A stretch of 64,000 nt of DNA from Pantoea cypripedii. Lineage in GTDB: Bacteria; Pseudomonadota; Gammaproteobacteria; Enterobacterales; Enterobacteriaceae. This document shows, piece by piece, positions 26,987-36,651 of this stretch; position 1 is the stretch's first letter, and every line of letters begins with the position of its first letter. The translations under genes and the position numbers were made by a program. The notes beneath the pieces are model-generated. The model saw only the letters and a program-made list of their open reading frames with translations, did not search any database and was not told where the DNA came from. The stretch covers positions 186,001-250,000 of the forward strand of contig NZ_CP024770.1 of the NCBI RefSeq assembly GCF_011395035.1, written 5' to 3'.

Positions 26987-28007
26987 AGCAGCTGGCCAGC
27001 TGATAAACCAGGTGGGAGCCGGACTGATGCTTTCTGATGGCGAAACCCACCTGCGTATCGCTTATTGTCAGCGTGAAAAAGCGCCAGGCTTACTACTGCA
27101 GACGCATCTTAATGACGCAGCAGCCACTTTCTGGCTTGATGAAGCACAGTGGTGCCAGTGGGTAGCGCCGATGCTGGTTGTCCCCTCGTGGCAGCGAGTA
27201 CCGGAGGAGTTTCGCCATCTGCTGATGCTGTGGACGCTGGAAGACGCCGGGCGTGTGCGGGGCTCGAATAATCTGCCATGGCCTGCATCAGCCTCTCTTG
27301 AGAGTGGAGAACGCGAAGCCGGTCTGTACTGGCATCTGGCGATCACCTGCGAGGAACGGCAGCTGGATCTTTATCTGCCGCTGGAGAACACCGCGTGGGT
27401 CGCCCAGCTGGCTGACTATGCCTTCCCTGTATCTGCTGGAGAGCAGCAGACGGTGAAAATCCCGGTACAGGCTTCCCTGCTTGCCGGGTGGTTGCGCACC
27501 AACTGCGCCACGCTGAACAAGGCACAACCCGGTGATGCACTGCGGTTACAGAAGCACTGGCCGGTACAAAACGGGACCCTGTGTTTATATCTGGATCGCC
27601 CACTGGCGGTGGTTCGCCAGGACGATCATGAAGACAATTATTTTTATGTTGAGGAAGTAATGGAAGATTTTGAAGACTGGATGGAGGTGGAGCCGGAGAT
27701 TGATGATGAATCTGAGATTAATGATGAGTATGAGGTTGATGAGGAATCTGAAATTGAACCAGTCTCTGCGCCCTCCCTTTCCCCGGAAACACTGGTTGCC
27801 AACGCAGCGATAACGGTAACCGTAGAAGTGGCGCAGATTGCCACCACCATTCAGGCACTTGGCACCTTAGCGCCGGGGGCGATGTTGCAGGGAACGGCAA
27901 CCCATGATGGGGCAGTTACCTTGAAAGTGGCGGGTCGCGCCTTTGCGCGTGGTGATTTACTGGATATTGACGGCGCGCTGGCGGTGAGAATTACCGCGCT
28001 GTGTTGA
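26958..28007 (+). CDS. ssaQ: SsaQ/SctQ sorting-platform (C-ring) protein
   Basis: 349 residues (SsaQ 322), overlapping ssaP by 29 bp. The N-terminal 230 residues are the divergent SPOA-containing body. Residues about 238-270 are a strongly acidic linker (DFEDWMEVEPEIDDESEI and on). Residues about 280-349 are the conserved FliN-like SPOA domain (VTVEVAQIATTIQALGTLAPG, ARGDLLDIDGALAVRI). SctQ forms the cytoplasmic pods that load substrates onto the ATPase. An internal start would give a separate C-terminal product. Last apparatus gene of this operon half: ssaR-U are elsewhere on the other strand. Confidence 0.9.
   Translation: MMKKIPQISKAAGQLINQVGAGLMLSDGETHLRIAYCQREKAPGLLLQTHLNDAAATFWLDEAQWCQWVAPMLVVPSWQRVPEEFRHLLMLWTLEDAGRVRGSNNLPWPASASLESGEREAGLYWHLAITCEERQLDLYLPLENTAWVAQLADYAFPVSAGEQQTVKIPVQASLLAGWLRTNCATLNKAQPGDALRLQKHWPVQNGTLCLYLDRPLAVVRQDDHEDNYFYVEEVMEDFEDWMEVEPEIDDESEINDEYEVDEESEIEPVSAPSLSPETLVANAAITVTVEVAQIATTIQALGTLAPGAMLQGTATHDGAVTLKVAGRAFARGDLLDIDGALAVRITALC
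27651..28007 (+). other. Internal translation start for short SctQ product
   Basis: GAGG at 27651-27654 precedes an in-frame ATG at 27660-27662 (Met235 of SsaQ) by five bases. Translation from here gives a 115-residue protein with the acidic linker and the complete FliN-like domain. Salmonella SsaQ and Yersinia YscQ are known to produce such a C-terminal product from an internal start, needed for the sorting platform. Confidence 0.6.
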
Positions 28008-28040
28008 TTGTTGAATTAACAGCCTATCAGGAAAGATATT

Positions 28041-28673
28041 ATGGGAAATTGCATATCCAATGCGCTACGTTCATTAACCTCCGGGCCAAGTCCCCTCTCT
28101 CAGTTCAGCGATGGGACAGTGAAAGAAACTCCACCCTGTTATGACAAGGGGGCTAAGCTGCTCGGCAAATCTGCTGATGCGCTGTGCAAAAAAGATCCAC
28201 CAAAGCTGAAAGAGATGGATGATGAACTACGGGAAATATTGCAGGGAGGAGATGGCGCGAAGATAGAGGATGAACTCCGGAGATATATGTCTGACCATCG
28301 TTACCAGACGATATCCTTTGCCACTATCACCGATGGCAACGTTTCTGAAATTCGGACGATAACGTTACCGCAGGAACCGAAAACTGGTGGATTAATTCTG
28401 AATACGTTCATCGGATCATCCAAAGATGACTGTGAATTTGTGCAGAAAAAGTATACCGACCCACGAGATATAAAGGAATTAGCTGAGTTACTGTCCCAGC
28501 CAAATACACAGGTTGAAAAGCAAGTTGAGCCGGAACAGGAACTCCCACCTGCTCATAAGCCGAAAGCTAAAAAGAATCCGTACGATTTGCTGGCGGGTTC
28601 TACACAGTCCGCGAAAATACCTGCCAATAATCACACATCAATTATGATTCTCACTCAGCACCATAACGACTAA
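28041..28673 (+). CDS. Putative T3SS effector with N-myristoylation motif
   Basis: 210 residues, 33 bp after ssaQ on the same strand with AGGAAAG upstream, so likely in the ssa operon. The N-terminus MGNCISNA fits the eukaryotic N-myristoylation pattern (Gly2, Ser6) with Cys4 available for palmitoylation, as in effectors that reach the host plasma membrane. Residues about 55-125 (IEDELRRYMSDHRYQTISF, VSEIRTITLP) are the domain shared with the genes at 5229 and 6752. The rest is a polar Pro/Lys-rich tail. No enzymatic motif was seen. The effector call is inferred from operon position and the motif. Confidence 0.6.
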   Translation: MGNCISNALRSLTSGPSPLSQFSDGTVKETPPCYDKGAKLLGKSADALCKKDPPKLKEMDDELREILQGGDGAKIEDELRRYMSDHRYQTISFATITDGNVSEIRTITLPQEPKTGGLILNTFIGSSKDDCEFVQKKYTDPRDIKELAELLSQPNTQVEKQVEPEQELPPAHKPKAKKNPYDLLAGSTQSAKIPANNHTSIMILTQHHND

Positions 28674-29069
28674 CTTCATCTCTTTGCATTCCAAATGCGC
28701 AGCATAGATTGATGCCGCGCATTTACGATTTCTACAGGATATTACGTGCCTCCCGTAGCTGCGTGATTTATCACGCGGTCTTGATCTCTATCTAATGGTT
28801 TACGTTCAATATTGGCGCACTCAACTTACCTTTTTCTAAAATAATTAACTGGCATCAGGGTGAATTTTTACTCAAGACAGGCTGTCGAAAAAGGAACAGA
28901 AATATCGCTGTTAATGTTATTTATCGTAAAGATGTTCTGAGTGGGCATTGAGCGGATCAGTAGATGAAGCAAATCTCTGCGCACTGCATTGTTTATTTGT
29001 TCTTTGCCGCTAAAACGTGGTGCCGGGTAGCATGGTAGCCCATGCTCCCGGCTATATCTTTCCGCCTGC
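28674..29069. other. Intergenic region with 3'-end remnant of a giant-type gene
   Basis: No intact gene is supported. At about 28800-28835 a stretch closely matches the DNA around the stop codon of the giant gene at 36652 (about 36627-36662), but the 2405-aa gene here already stops at 29070. An 80-codon minus-strand frame (28868-29110) continues past that stop in another frame and could be frame-shifted former coding sequence. A REP-like inverted repeat lies at 28754-28775. Confidence 0.4.
28754..28775. repeat. REP-like short inverted repeat
   Basis: GTAGCTGCGTGATTTATCAC and the next two bases (GC) form a small hairpin (GCGTGATTTATCACGC core). It resembles the GCGCGATAAATCGCGC repeats between the sseB-family genes at 46.8-48.8 kb. 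Confidence 0.45.
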
Positions 29070-32000
29070 TTAACTGCTTCTGGGACCTTGTGCCAGGCCA
29101 GCCGGTACATTGAGTTTCAGACCTCCCGGGAGAGTATCAGTACGGTATGCATAGAGGTCGGCAATATCGGGGTTAGCCTGTCTGATATGTTCAATCACGG
29201 TATCAACATCGGAACCAGGGAAATACACCAGTTCGCTCTGACCAATTTGCTCCCAGTCTTCACCCCCATCAGGAATAATGTGAAAACCATTGGACACAGA
29301 CGCTTCATTTTCTATCTCAGGCATGGCAAGTAATGTGCGCAAAGGAAGAGGTGCTGTTGAGCTTTCGGTTGTCGCAAAAACATTGGGATTTGCCGCCTGA
29401 ATAAGAGTAAGCACCTCCGCTTTCGTTTTGTTGGGATATCGGGAACTATTCGTCTCAACCACCGAATCCCAGGTATCACCTGCAACCGTACGGACAAATG
29501 CAACAGGCTTGACGTGACTTTCTACAGCAGGAGTAATAATTTTCGTTTTTACCGGAGGACTATCTGTTAAAAGAGGACTCGCCGTAGTGATATCCGGGTT
29601 GGCAAGTTGCAAAATTTTTGCAATTTCGTCATGCGTTCTTCCCGGATATTTATGTGCATTCTTTTCTGCTATTGAGCGCCAGTTTTCACCGGTGCCGGTT
29701 ACGTAAACACCCGGGGTATTTTCTACTTCGATAGCCGATACCGGAATTTTACGCCCGGTAATTTGCTCAAAATAACTCTCAACCTCTTCAACTTTATCAG
29801 CTTCGGCAATCACACCGATAATGGCATTCTTGGGAATATCACCGGAAATCGGTCTACCTGGTCGATAGCCCGGAATTTTGCTTTTATCAAGAACAAGGAT
29901 AACAGGGGCATTTAATCCTGATACATTGACGGTTCCGCCCAGTGTCACCTGGATACGTTTCCCATGTTTATGCAGGAGGTGATCATTAGCTTGCCGCTGT
30001 CCGGTTTTAATACGTTCATTAGCAGCATCATAACTGACTTCTTTACTTTTTAACGCGTCGCCAGACGCAGTAGCGACATTGGTATTCGCATTATAAGGTA
30101 ACATCGAGGTGTTGGTTCTTCCTTTCGCAACACTATAGACTCTCACATTCTCTGCATCATTTTGTTCGGACGGCCCCACCAGATGGGTTGAGGTTCCTAT
30201 CAGGATGGTTCCTTCTGGTGCGTCTGAGAATCTCACCGCTGGGTCTGTTGCATCAACCTGTGATTTTAGATTTTTGAAAGAAAATGAATCATTGTCTTCA
30301 GACTTTAATTGATTGCCCACTGTAGTACCAAAGAAATAAACGCTTGAATCATTCGCTGCTACACCTTTTACAGCTTCAGCAATTGTACCATCGGCGCTTT
30401 CAGTCTCGATTTTTGACTGTGAATTACTGCACGTGGTCATTTTGCTTTCGAGGCTTTCCAGCGACTTTTTCTTCAGCCAATCCGGTTTATTAATTAAATC
30501 TGAGGCTGGCACCGAAGATCCGGGATCCACAAAATTATCCACCCACCTTATCTTAACGTAATCTTCCCCCAGCCCCATCTCAGTAATATAATTATCTTCG
30601 AATTTTTCTTTATTAAATACTTTAGCACCATGTTCCTCATTAAACGCAACTCCTGTGCCCTCAATGGCCTCGTCCTGCACGTTGTTTTTAAAATAAACGT
30701 AACCATCCTCGTAACCGGGTCGGGAAGCTTTTAACACGATGTTTTTACTTGTGACACCCGCCTCATTCGTTACTGAAACGAATCCTACTTTAACCTGGTA
30801 TCCTTTATCTTCTAATAATTTTACCATAGTACGGTACTTCATTTCGTTTTGCAGACCAGCTCTACTCAGAGAACCAAATCTTTTCTCAAATTTCCCCAGC
30901 TCCTGCGTAAAATTGCCGGCTATTTTTTTGAAATGGCTATCAGGGACTTTATTAACAACTTCAACATCATCAATAAATTTAAAATGGTCATATTTAGGAC
31001 CAGAACCGAAAGAACGGTTGCTATCGGCTGAAATCACTGAGGATGTCGTTTGTTTCGATGATACTGAGATGTCATCTGAGCCTATTCTTTTCAGGTAATT
31101 ACTTTTTCTTGCGTTAATCCAATCGGTTACCCTTTTGCGGGTTTTGTCGCTCAGCTGTTCTGTTGTCACCGCAAACTTCTTCGCTAATTTACCCAGTGTA
31201 TCAACCGATACCTTGCCCAGTTCATATCCCCCAAATTCAGCCAATAATGACATCCACCCGTCTATCATCTGAGTTTGCGCTTCACCTGGTCTGTCAGCGA
31301 ACTCAGCCTGTCCGAATTTTGGCAAAACTCCGCTTCCTAGCGTCAGTGCAAAGCTAAAACCAGGTCGAGCCAAAACGGACAATACTTTAGCACCTAAAGA
31401 CACCCCCGCACCGACTCCAGTTCCCGCGAAGGGCAGTGCATAAACACCAATAATAGTCCCTACTTTACCAATCAAATCTATCCATTCGTCGGCATTAGCT
31501 TCCTCAGGTGATTTGATGGCAAAATCGATGTCCTGCTTAAGGTTCGTAATGGTATGATTGTATAATCTATCCTGAAATGAACCTCCACTATCAACAAGGT
31601 CGATTCTCCTCTGTGAACCGGTGATCCATTCTACAAATGCGCTAACTTTGTGTGTCGGCGCATCAGACATTCTTGCCAGATTATCCACTGTGCCGTCATC
31701 CTTAACTCTGACAGCACCTGAAACCTTCATGTTGTATACTGACAATCCCGACCGCAGTTGCGCATGAAAACTTAGCGCTTCGTCTTTATTTTTAAACTTT
31801 ATCGAATTGTGTTCACTATCAAATTTGACTTCGTATACCTTTCCATCATTAAGCGATACAAAAATATGTCCACCATTGTTATCGGTTTTAATGCAGGCAA
31901 CATTTGCAGCATTATAACCATCCAGTTTGAATGTTTTGACTTCGCCTCGTTCAATTTTAGCCTGAATTTCTTTTAGATTGTATCCCACTGGCGAAATGGA

Positions 32001-35000
32001 GTATTTGCTGTGTTCGCTAACGGCCATTTTTAATTTTGCCGCGTTTACTTTATTGGCCATGTCTTTAATTTCCGGCTTGCCGTAATAGTCAGAAATTGCA
32101 GCGATATAATCATTCTGTAAATTGGTTTTTTCTAAAGCCTTCAATATTTTTCTCGCGCTCGCAGTATTATACTCTGGCACAAGTTTAAAATTTCTTTTAT
32201 CTCCCCATCCTTTTCGCAGATGCACGCCCATCGAGTATTCACGGAATGTGATGGTACCGAGAAGCTCATCCGGCGGTACATAGTGACCGTTCATTCTCGA
32301 AAACTCTGCATCTTCCGTTTTATACACTTGAATTCTGTCATCCCAGTCAAAAGATTCTCCAGAATTAGGCGGAATACCCTTACTTGTAAGCGTGTTATGA
32401 TTATATTCATCAATCCACTTCTGAGGATCGGTGATAACACCTTTTTTATCTTCAGGGGGGTTAAAAGTGCTTTCCAACGCTTCCTCTACGCTCTCCTCAA
32501 TGTCTTCATCCGTGACATTAATCTCGGTAACCGTAAGCTCAGCCCCTTCCCCGGCAATCTCAGCATCGTCGAGAGCTTCAAAATGCTCAAAATCGGCAGC
32601 AACCTCTTCTCCCCGAATATCATCGGATCTTCGCCCATCGGAAATGGGTATGTCTTGGGAAGTCTGCGTTCTGACCATCGGAGTATTACGTTTGAAACGC
32701 TTCAGAACCGTCTTATCTTCTTCTTTCAGCTCCTGAGCGATATCTGCAAACGCCTTCTGCACTTCCGGCCGGGTGATATCATAGGTTTTAATCAGCTCAG
32801 CCCTTTTCTCCGGAGCGCATTGACGTATCTTCGCTTTAATATTTTCAGCTTTGAGATTCAGTGCATTTACTTTCGCATTGATGCCATGGACCCCACCAGC
32901 GACCGGCGTTATGAACATCAGGTCAGACGGCAGTTTATCCGCCGCCTCCTTCAGCACATCGCTGAGACCTTCGGTGTAGATATGCGCCCCGGTCAGGGCG
33001 GCCCTGATCGCTGTTTTACCGACCGGGATCACACTGGTCATCAGTGTTGACAGCAGTGTCTTGCTGATTTCCTGCTGCATGAGATCGCCTTTTATACCCT
33101 CGCGCAGCGGCTTACCTGGCATCGTGGTTTCATTCAGCTTACTGTTAGCCTTGACCAGCGTGAAAGACAGCATTCCCAGCTTTAAGGCAATTCTGAGTCC
33201 ACCGACAACGGGCAGCGTAGTATTCAGTACCCCATCAACGCTGCCCGTCAGCAACGCATACAGGGCCTGCCCCTGCAGGCCTTTAACCCCGCCCTTTATC
33301 ACGTATTCCGGCAGTGAACGGTATTCCTGTAAAACCTCTTCGGCGGTTTTCGCTTTCACCTGCTCCCCACCGCGCGCGCGCCGGTACTCCTCCTTCAGCC
33401 CGGCGGCAAAAAAGTCACCTTCCGGATCGCTCGGTTTTTTAAATTCATCCTTCATGGTATCAATGACCATATTTATGGTCTGGTCATACAGTTCCCGGTC
33501 TTCTTCCGCTATTTCATCACGCTGCTCATTAAGAAATTCAGCAATGTGTTTCATTATCCTGGCGTCTGTGGACATGGGGTTCACATAATTCTGCGTCACG
33601 TGAGTAAAGGCATATTGGTAATCCTTTACCTGCGTGGTGGCTTCGCCAGCAATGCGCTGCGTGACATTGACGAAGTCATCAAATCCGTCGGAATCCGGCA
33701 TAGCATGTTGCTGCGATACCTTTTTTGTCCGCCAGACGGCGGTTATATCTTCAACTTCTGTCAGTTTTTCCAGCGCGACGGTAATCGGGGAGTGGATAAT
33801 CTTTTCCCCGGTGCTGCCCTTTGCAGCATTCAGACCGGCTTCAAGCTGCTCCAACGCACTCAGGGCCCCCCCGATGTCGGGTACCGCTTTTTCCAGGCAG
33901 GTCTGCGCGCTGGCTAAGCCCTGCTGCGCCTTGTTTAGGCCATCAGCGACGCCGGCCCCTAACGTCTTTGCCATTGTCAGCCCGTCAGTCATCGCCACCT
34001 GGATACTTTCCAGCTGATGACGGACCAGCACAACGTCTGCCCCGTTCCCCTCCGGCAGTGCCACCGGCAGATTCAGTTTCCCCATGGCCTGTTTCAGCGA
34101 CGATGTGGATTTTTCAACCCAGCTGACCGTGTCATTGATGCGTTTACTCAAAGAAGCAGTTTTGGCCAGGTTCAGCGGATGTGGATATTGCTTTTCTATT
34201 TCACGCAGCCCCGCGAGTGCCTTATCTGCTTGTGCAGCACAGCTCTCCAGTACCTTCAACGTCTCGGGAAACTTATGTTCCAGCCCGGCCAGTTGTTGTG
34301 TTTTTTTATCCACTTTCTGTGCGGCTTTCGTCGCCCCCAGATTGCGCTTTGTCTTTGCCAGGGCATCCTTGAAGCGCTTCGTACCGAACGCTTTTTTGCT
34401 CTTCACCGCCAGGGTCAGTTCAGCCATTTTTCGGTTGCATAACTCGACACTGTCCATCATCCGCCGGACTTCCAGTTTTATCAGGTTGTCCCGGACTATT
34501 TTTTGCTCAGGGTACGATCTCGATTTCTGTCCGGTGCTGAGAATACGTGCCCCCGCATAGGACGCCGTCGTGCTGCTGAAGGTTTTAACTGCACTGCCTA
34601 TAGCAGAGGCTTTCTGGTCCAGATACTGACTGAGCTGAATGGTTTTTTTCACCATCAGTTCACCCGGATTGATTTCCGGCCGCAGACCGTGCTTGACGTC
34701 CTTAAATCTGCGGATGGCCTTCTCCAGCTTCGCTTTATGGTAAGTCGTGCTTGCGGCAATATCCTTAAAGTCCATAGAAGTATCAGTATCATGCACGCTC
34801 CCTGTTTTCAGCGTGCTGCTCTTTTTGCTCAGCGACTCTACCGCTTTTTCAGCGCGTTCAATCAGCTTCTGCAGCTTATCGGCCGTGAACTCGGCCAGAT
34901 TCGGGTTACCGCCATTGTGGAGAAACTCCGCGGCCCCGGGCAGCTCTGCCTCCATATCCGTCAGCACCGCAGACATCTCATAGACCGATGCGGCAGCCTC

Positions 35001-36287
35001 GTTAAGACGGATGCGGTCAGTCTTTTCCTTCACATGGATGTTCGCCATTCTGACGTCATAGCAGATTTCCGTTAACGCATCGGCCGCGCTGCGGATGGCG
35101 TACTGTGCCTCTGCCAGCCTGCCGGACGCCTCCGATGGCACAGGTACGCTGCCAGTTACCGCCAGCGCCTTTTCGGTCTTTTCCAGCATTGATGACTGCA
35201 GCGCCGCACTCCGGGTTAACTCTCCCTTTGCCTGCATCAGCGTTGCCTGGATATCTTTACAGGCGGCTTTAAGCGGCTTGTGATGTTTGTCCAGGATGGG
35301 CCTGAAATCCATCAGCCAGTCAAAGTGGCTCATCTGTCCCAGGGTTTTGATGGTCCCGTTCATCCCGTCAGAAGCCTGCTTCAGGGCCATGCTGGCGGCG
35401 TTCAGGGCGCTGTACACGCCAGCCGCCTGATGCGTCTGTTCCGCCTTCTCTGACCCGCTCCATGTCGCTTTCTCCGTCAGCGCCGCCTCCGCAGACTGCA
35501 GTGCCGCAGCAAGCCCGGACACGCCCAGCAACGCTTCACGGGTGTTCATCTTCTGCTCCCCGTTCTCCAGCGGAACCGTTGCTCCCGCCAGGTTCGGAGA
35601 CAACACATCAATAAAGCCCTTCAGCGCCTTCGCCGCCGTGCCCACTCCAGCGTGCGTGCTTTTCTCCAGCCCGGCCATCTGCGTGGACAACCTGTCAATA
35701 TGACCAAAATCCACCGTCACGTGCTCTTTGTTGGTCCCGAGCGAGCGGAATTCCTGCAGCATATCGATCTGGCCTGCCCAGCTGTGGAGGACTTTCTCCA
35801 TTATTTCTGCACCGGACTGGCGGATGAACTGCTCTAGCTCTTCTGTAAAGGCGACGTATTTCTGCGCAGCAACAGCATCGGATGAATTTTCTCCTGACGG
35901 CGCTTTAATATCGTCAGTCCTGACTTCAAGCTCGATGGAATCAATTGCCATACGCAGCGCATCCTTTTCCGCCTCTGTCAGGTGCAGGGAATCCAGCGGA
36001 ACAGGTTCACCGCTTTTCAGGAGCGGCACACCGGACCGCTGCGTCAGCAGTTCTCCCAGCGCCGGCTCACTTTTTATGGCATCGACTAGGGAAGTACAGA
36101 TGTACTCATGCCGGGTCCAGTCAGGGCTGTGGGTAGCGGCCAATGTCACCGCCTTGTGCAGCGTCATAATCTGCGCGGCGCTTTTCTTCAGAACGTCAGG
36201 TTCAGAATTCGCGCTGGTTGGTTTAACGGTATTTTGAAGTGATACATCCGCTGCGCGGACGGTATTTAAGGTGTCGTGGACAGACAT
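29070..36287 (-). CDS. Giant LysM-repeat protein 1, putative secreted toxin/effector
   Basis: 2405 residues, no recognised full-length family, paralogous along most of its length to the 2824-aa protein upstream. Residues 1-1000 are mostly alpha-helical and Ala/Lys/Glu-rich. A hydrophobic region (about 1015-1160) follows, then R-F-K-R (1197-1200), an acidic linker, a conserved block with TFREYSMGVHLRKGWGD (about 1350), a second hydrophobic hairpin (about 1600-1652, VGTIIGVYALPFAGTGVGAG) and a globular region (about 1765-1950). The C-terminus (about 2195-2400) has three LysM-like repeats (GDTWDSVVETNSSRYPNKT, IQAANPNV, LP-x-T pattern). No Sec signal. Size and hydrophobic hairpins suggest a membrane-acting toxin; function is unknown. 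Its own upstream block (36346-36382) resembles that of its paralog. Confidence 0.65.
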   Translation of the reverse strand: MSVHDTLNTVRAADVSLQNTVKPTSANSEPDVLKKSAAQIMTLHKAVTLAATHSPDWTRHEYICTSLVDAIKSEPALGELLTQRSGVPLLKSGEPVPLDSLHLTEAEKDALRMAIDSIELEVRTDDIKAPSGENSSDAVAAQKYVAFTEELEQFIRQSGAEIMEKVLHSWAGQIDMLQEFRSLGTNKEHVTVDFGHIDRLSTQMAGLEKSTHAGVGTAAKALKGFIDVLSPNLAGATVPLENGEQKMNTREALLGVSGLAAALQSAEAALTEKATWSGSEKAEQTHQAAGVYSALNAASMALKQASDGMNGTIKTLGQMSHFDWLMDFRPILDKHHKPLKAACKDIQATLMQAKGELTRSAALQSSMLEKTEKALAVTGSVPVPSEASGRLAEAQYAIRSAADALTEICYDVRMANIHVKEKTDRIRLNEAAASVYEMSAVLTDMEAELPGAAEFLHNGGNPNLAEFTADKLQKLIERAEKAVESLSKKSSTLKTGSVHDTDTSMDFKDIAASTTYHKAKLEKAIRRFKDVKHGLRPEINPGELMVKKTIQLSQYLDQKASAIGSAVKTFSSTTASYAGARILSTGQKSRSYPEQKIVRDNLIKLEVRRMMDSVELCNRKMAELTLAVKSKKAFGTKRFKDALAKTKRNLGATKAAQKVDKKTQQLAGLEHKFPETLKVLESCAAQADKALAGLREIEKQYPHPLNLAKTASLSKRINDTVSWVEKSTSSLKQAMGKLNLPVALPEGNGADVVLVRHQLESIQVAMTDGLTMAKTLGAGVADGLNKAQQGLASAQTCLEKAVPDIGGALSALEQLEAGLNAAKGSTGEKIIHSPITVALEKLTEVEDITAVWRTKKVSQQHAMPDSDGFDDFVNVTQRIAGEATTQVKDYQYAFTHVTQNYVNPMSTDARIMKHIAEFLNEQRDEIAEEDRELYDQTINMVIDTMKDEFKKPSDPEGDFFAAGLKEEYRRARGGEQVKAKTAEEVLQEYRSLPEYVIKGGVKGLQGQALYALLTGSVDGVLNTTLPVVGGLRIALKLGMLSFTLVKANSKLNETTMPGKPLREGIKGDLMQQEISKTLLSTLMTSVIPVGKTAIRAALTGAHIYTEGLSDVLKEAADKLPSDLMFITPVAGGVHGINAKVNALNLKAENIKAKIRQCAPEKRAELIKTYDITRPEVQKAFADIAQELKEEDKTVLKRFKRNTPMVRTQTSQDIPISDGRRSDDIRGEEVAADFEHFEALDDAEIAGEGAELTVTEINVTDEDIEESVEEALESTFNPPEDKKGVITDPQKWIDEYNHNTLTSKGIPPNSGESFDWDDRIQVYKTEDAEFSRMNGHYVPPDELLGTITFREYSMGVHLRKGWGDKRNFKLVPEYNTASARKILKALEKTNLQNDYIAAISDYYGKPEIKDMANKVNAAKLKMAVSEHSKYSISPVGYNLKEIQAKIERGEVKTFKLDGYNAANVACIKTDNNGGHIFVSLNDGKVYEVKFDSEHNSIKFKNKDEALSFHAQLRSGLSVYNMKVSGAVRVKDDGTVDNLARMSDAPTHKVSAFVEWITGSQRRIDLVDSGGSFQDRLYNHTITNLKQDIDFAIKSPEEANADEWIDLIGKVGTIIGVYALPFAGTGVGAGVSLGAKVLSVLARPGFSFALTLGSGVLPKFGQAEFADRPGEAQTQMIDGWMSLLAEFGGYELGKVSVDTLGKLAKKFAVTTEQLSDKTRKRVTDWINARKSNYLKRIGSDDISVSSKQTTSSVISADSNRSFGSGPKYDHFKFIDDVEVVNKVPDSHFKKIAGNFTQELGKFEKRFGSLSRAGLQNEMKYRTMVKLLEDKGYQVKVGFVSVTNEAGVTSKNIVLKASRPGYEDGYVYFKNNVQDEAIEGTGVAFNEEHGAKVFNKEKFEDNYITEMGLGEDYVKIRWVDNFVDPGSSVPASDLINKPDWLKKKSLESLESKMTTCSNSQSKIETESADGTIAEAVKGVAANDSSVYFFGTTVGNQLKSEDNDSFSFKNLKSQVDATDPAVRFSDAPEGTILIGTSTHLVGPSEQNDAENVRVYSVAKGRTNTSMLPYNANTNVATASGDALKSKEVSYDAANERIKTGQRQANDHLLHKHGKRIQVTLGGTVNVSGLNAPVILVLDKSKIPGYRPGRPISGDIPKNAIIGVIAEADKVEEVESYFEQITGRKIPVSAIEVENTPGVYVTGTGENWRSIAEKNAHKYPGRTHDEIAKILQLANPDITTASPLLTDSPPVKTKIITPAVESHVKPVAFVRTVAGDTWDSVVETNSSRYPNKTKAEVLTLIQAANPNVFATTESSTAPLPLRTLLAMPEIENEASVSNGFHIIPDGGEDWEQIGQSELVYFPGSDVDTVIEHIRQANPDIADLYAYRTDTLPGGLKLNVPAGLAQGPRSS

Positions 36288-36345
36288 TGTTGTTTTACCT
36301 GTTGATCCTGGAATTTATAATGCAGAGGGTACGCGAACTGACCAC

Positions 36346-36382
36346 GGGGGATTTTCAGAAACAGGTAATAACTATCGGTTTT
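36346..36382 (-). promoter_or_regulatory. Conserved upstream block of giant gene 1
   Basis: A 37-bp stretch starting 59 bp upstream of the start codon aligns without gaps to 45196-45232, before giant gene 2. The shared core on the plus strand is AACTATCGGTTTT, plus GATTTTC near the other end. The intergenic DNA around both is otherwise poorly conserved, so a control element is plausible. The remainder of 36288-36651 holds no gene. Confidence 0.45.
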
Positions 36383-36571
36383 ATTGCAACCGAGGGAGGG
36401 TTCTGGCGAAGAAAGGTAATAACAGAAAGCGACCAGCCCTATGACTTTCATTATATCTGATGCAATAACCTTCCTCATACTTAATTAACTGAAGAAATAT
36501 CTTATCAAAAACGAAAAAATGGCTGGTGAATTAAATTCAGCCAGCCAGCAATTTATGATTGTTAACAGTAT

Positions 36572-36592
36572 GGGCAGTAAATCATACTGCCC
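36572..36592 (-). terminator. Hairpin after giant gene 2
   Basis: The stem GGGCAGTA / TACTGCCC (36572-36579, 36585-36592) lies about 60 bp past the stop of the 2824-aa gene. It lacks a clear U-tract, so it may be a weak terminator or an mRNA-stabilising hairpin. Confidence 0.4.
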
Positions 36593-36651
36593 GTCTTTCG
36601 GTTAAAAAATGATACTTTCTCTCTGGTGGCATGTGTTTAATATTGGCCCAC

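Noticed and set aside
27718..27765. Tandem repeat in the acidic region of ssaQ as a variable-number repeat
   Set aside because: GATGATGAATCTGAGATT-like units are degenerate and reflect Asp/Glu codon runs; no clean tandem array.
32220..33050. 276-codon plus-strand frame inside giant gene 1
   Set aside because: Antisense shadow of the 2405-aa gene. No family features and composition explained by the opposite strand.
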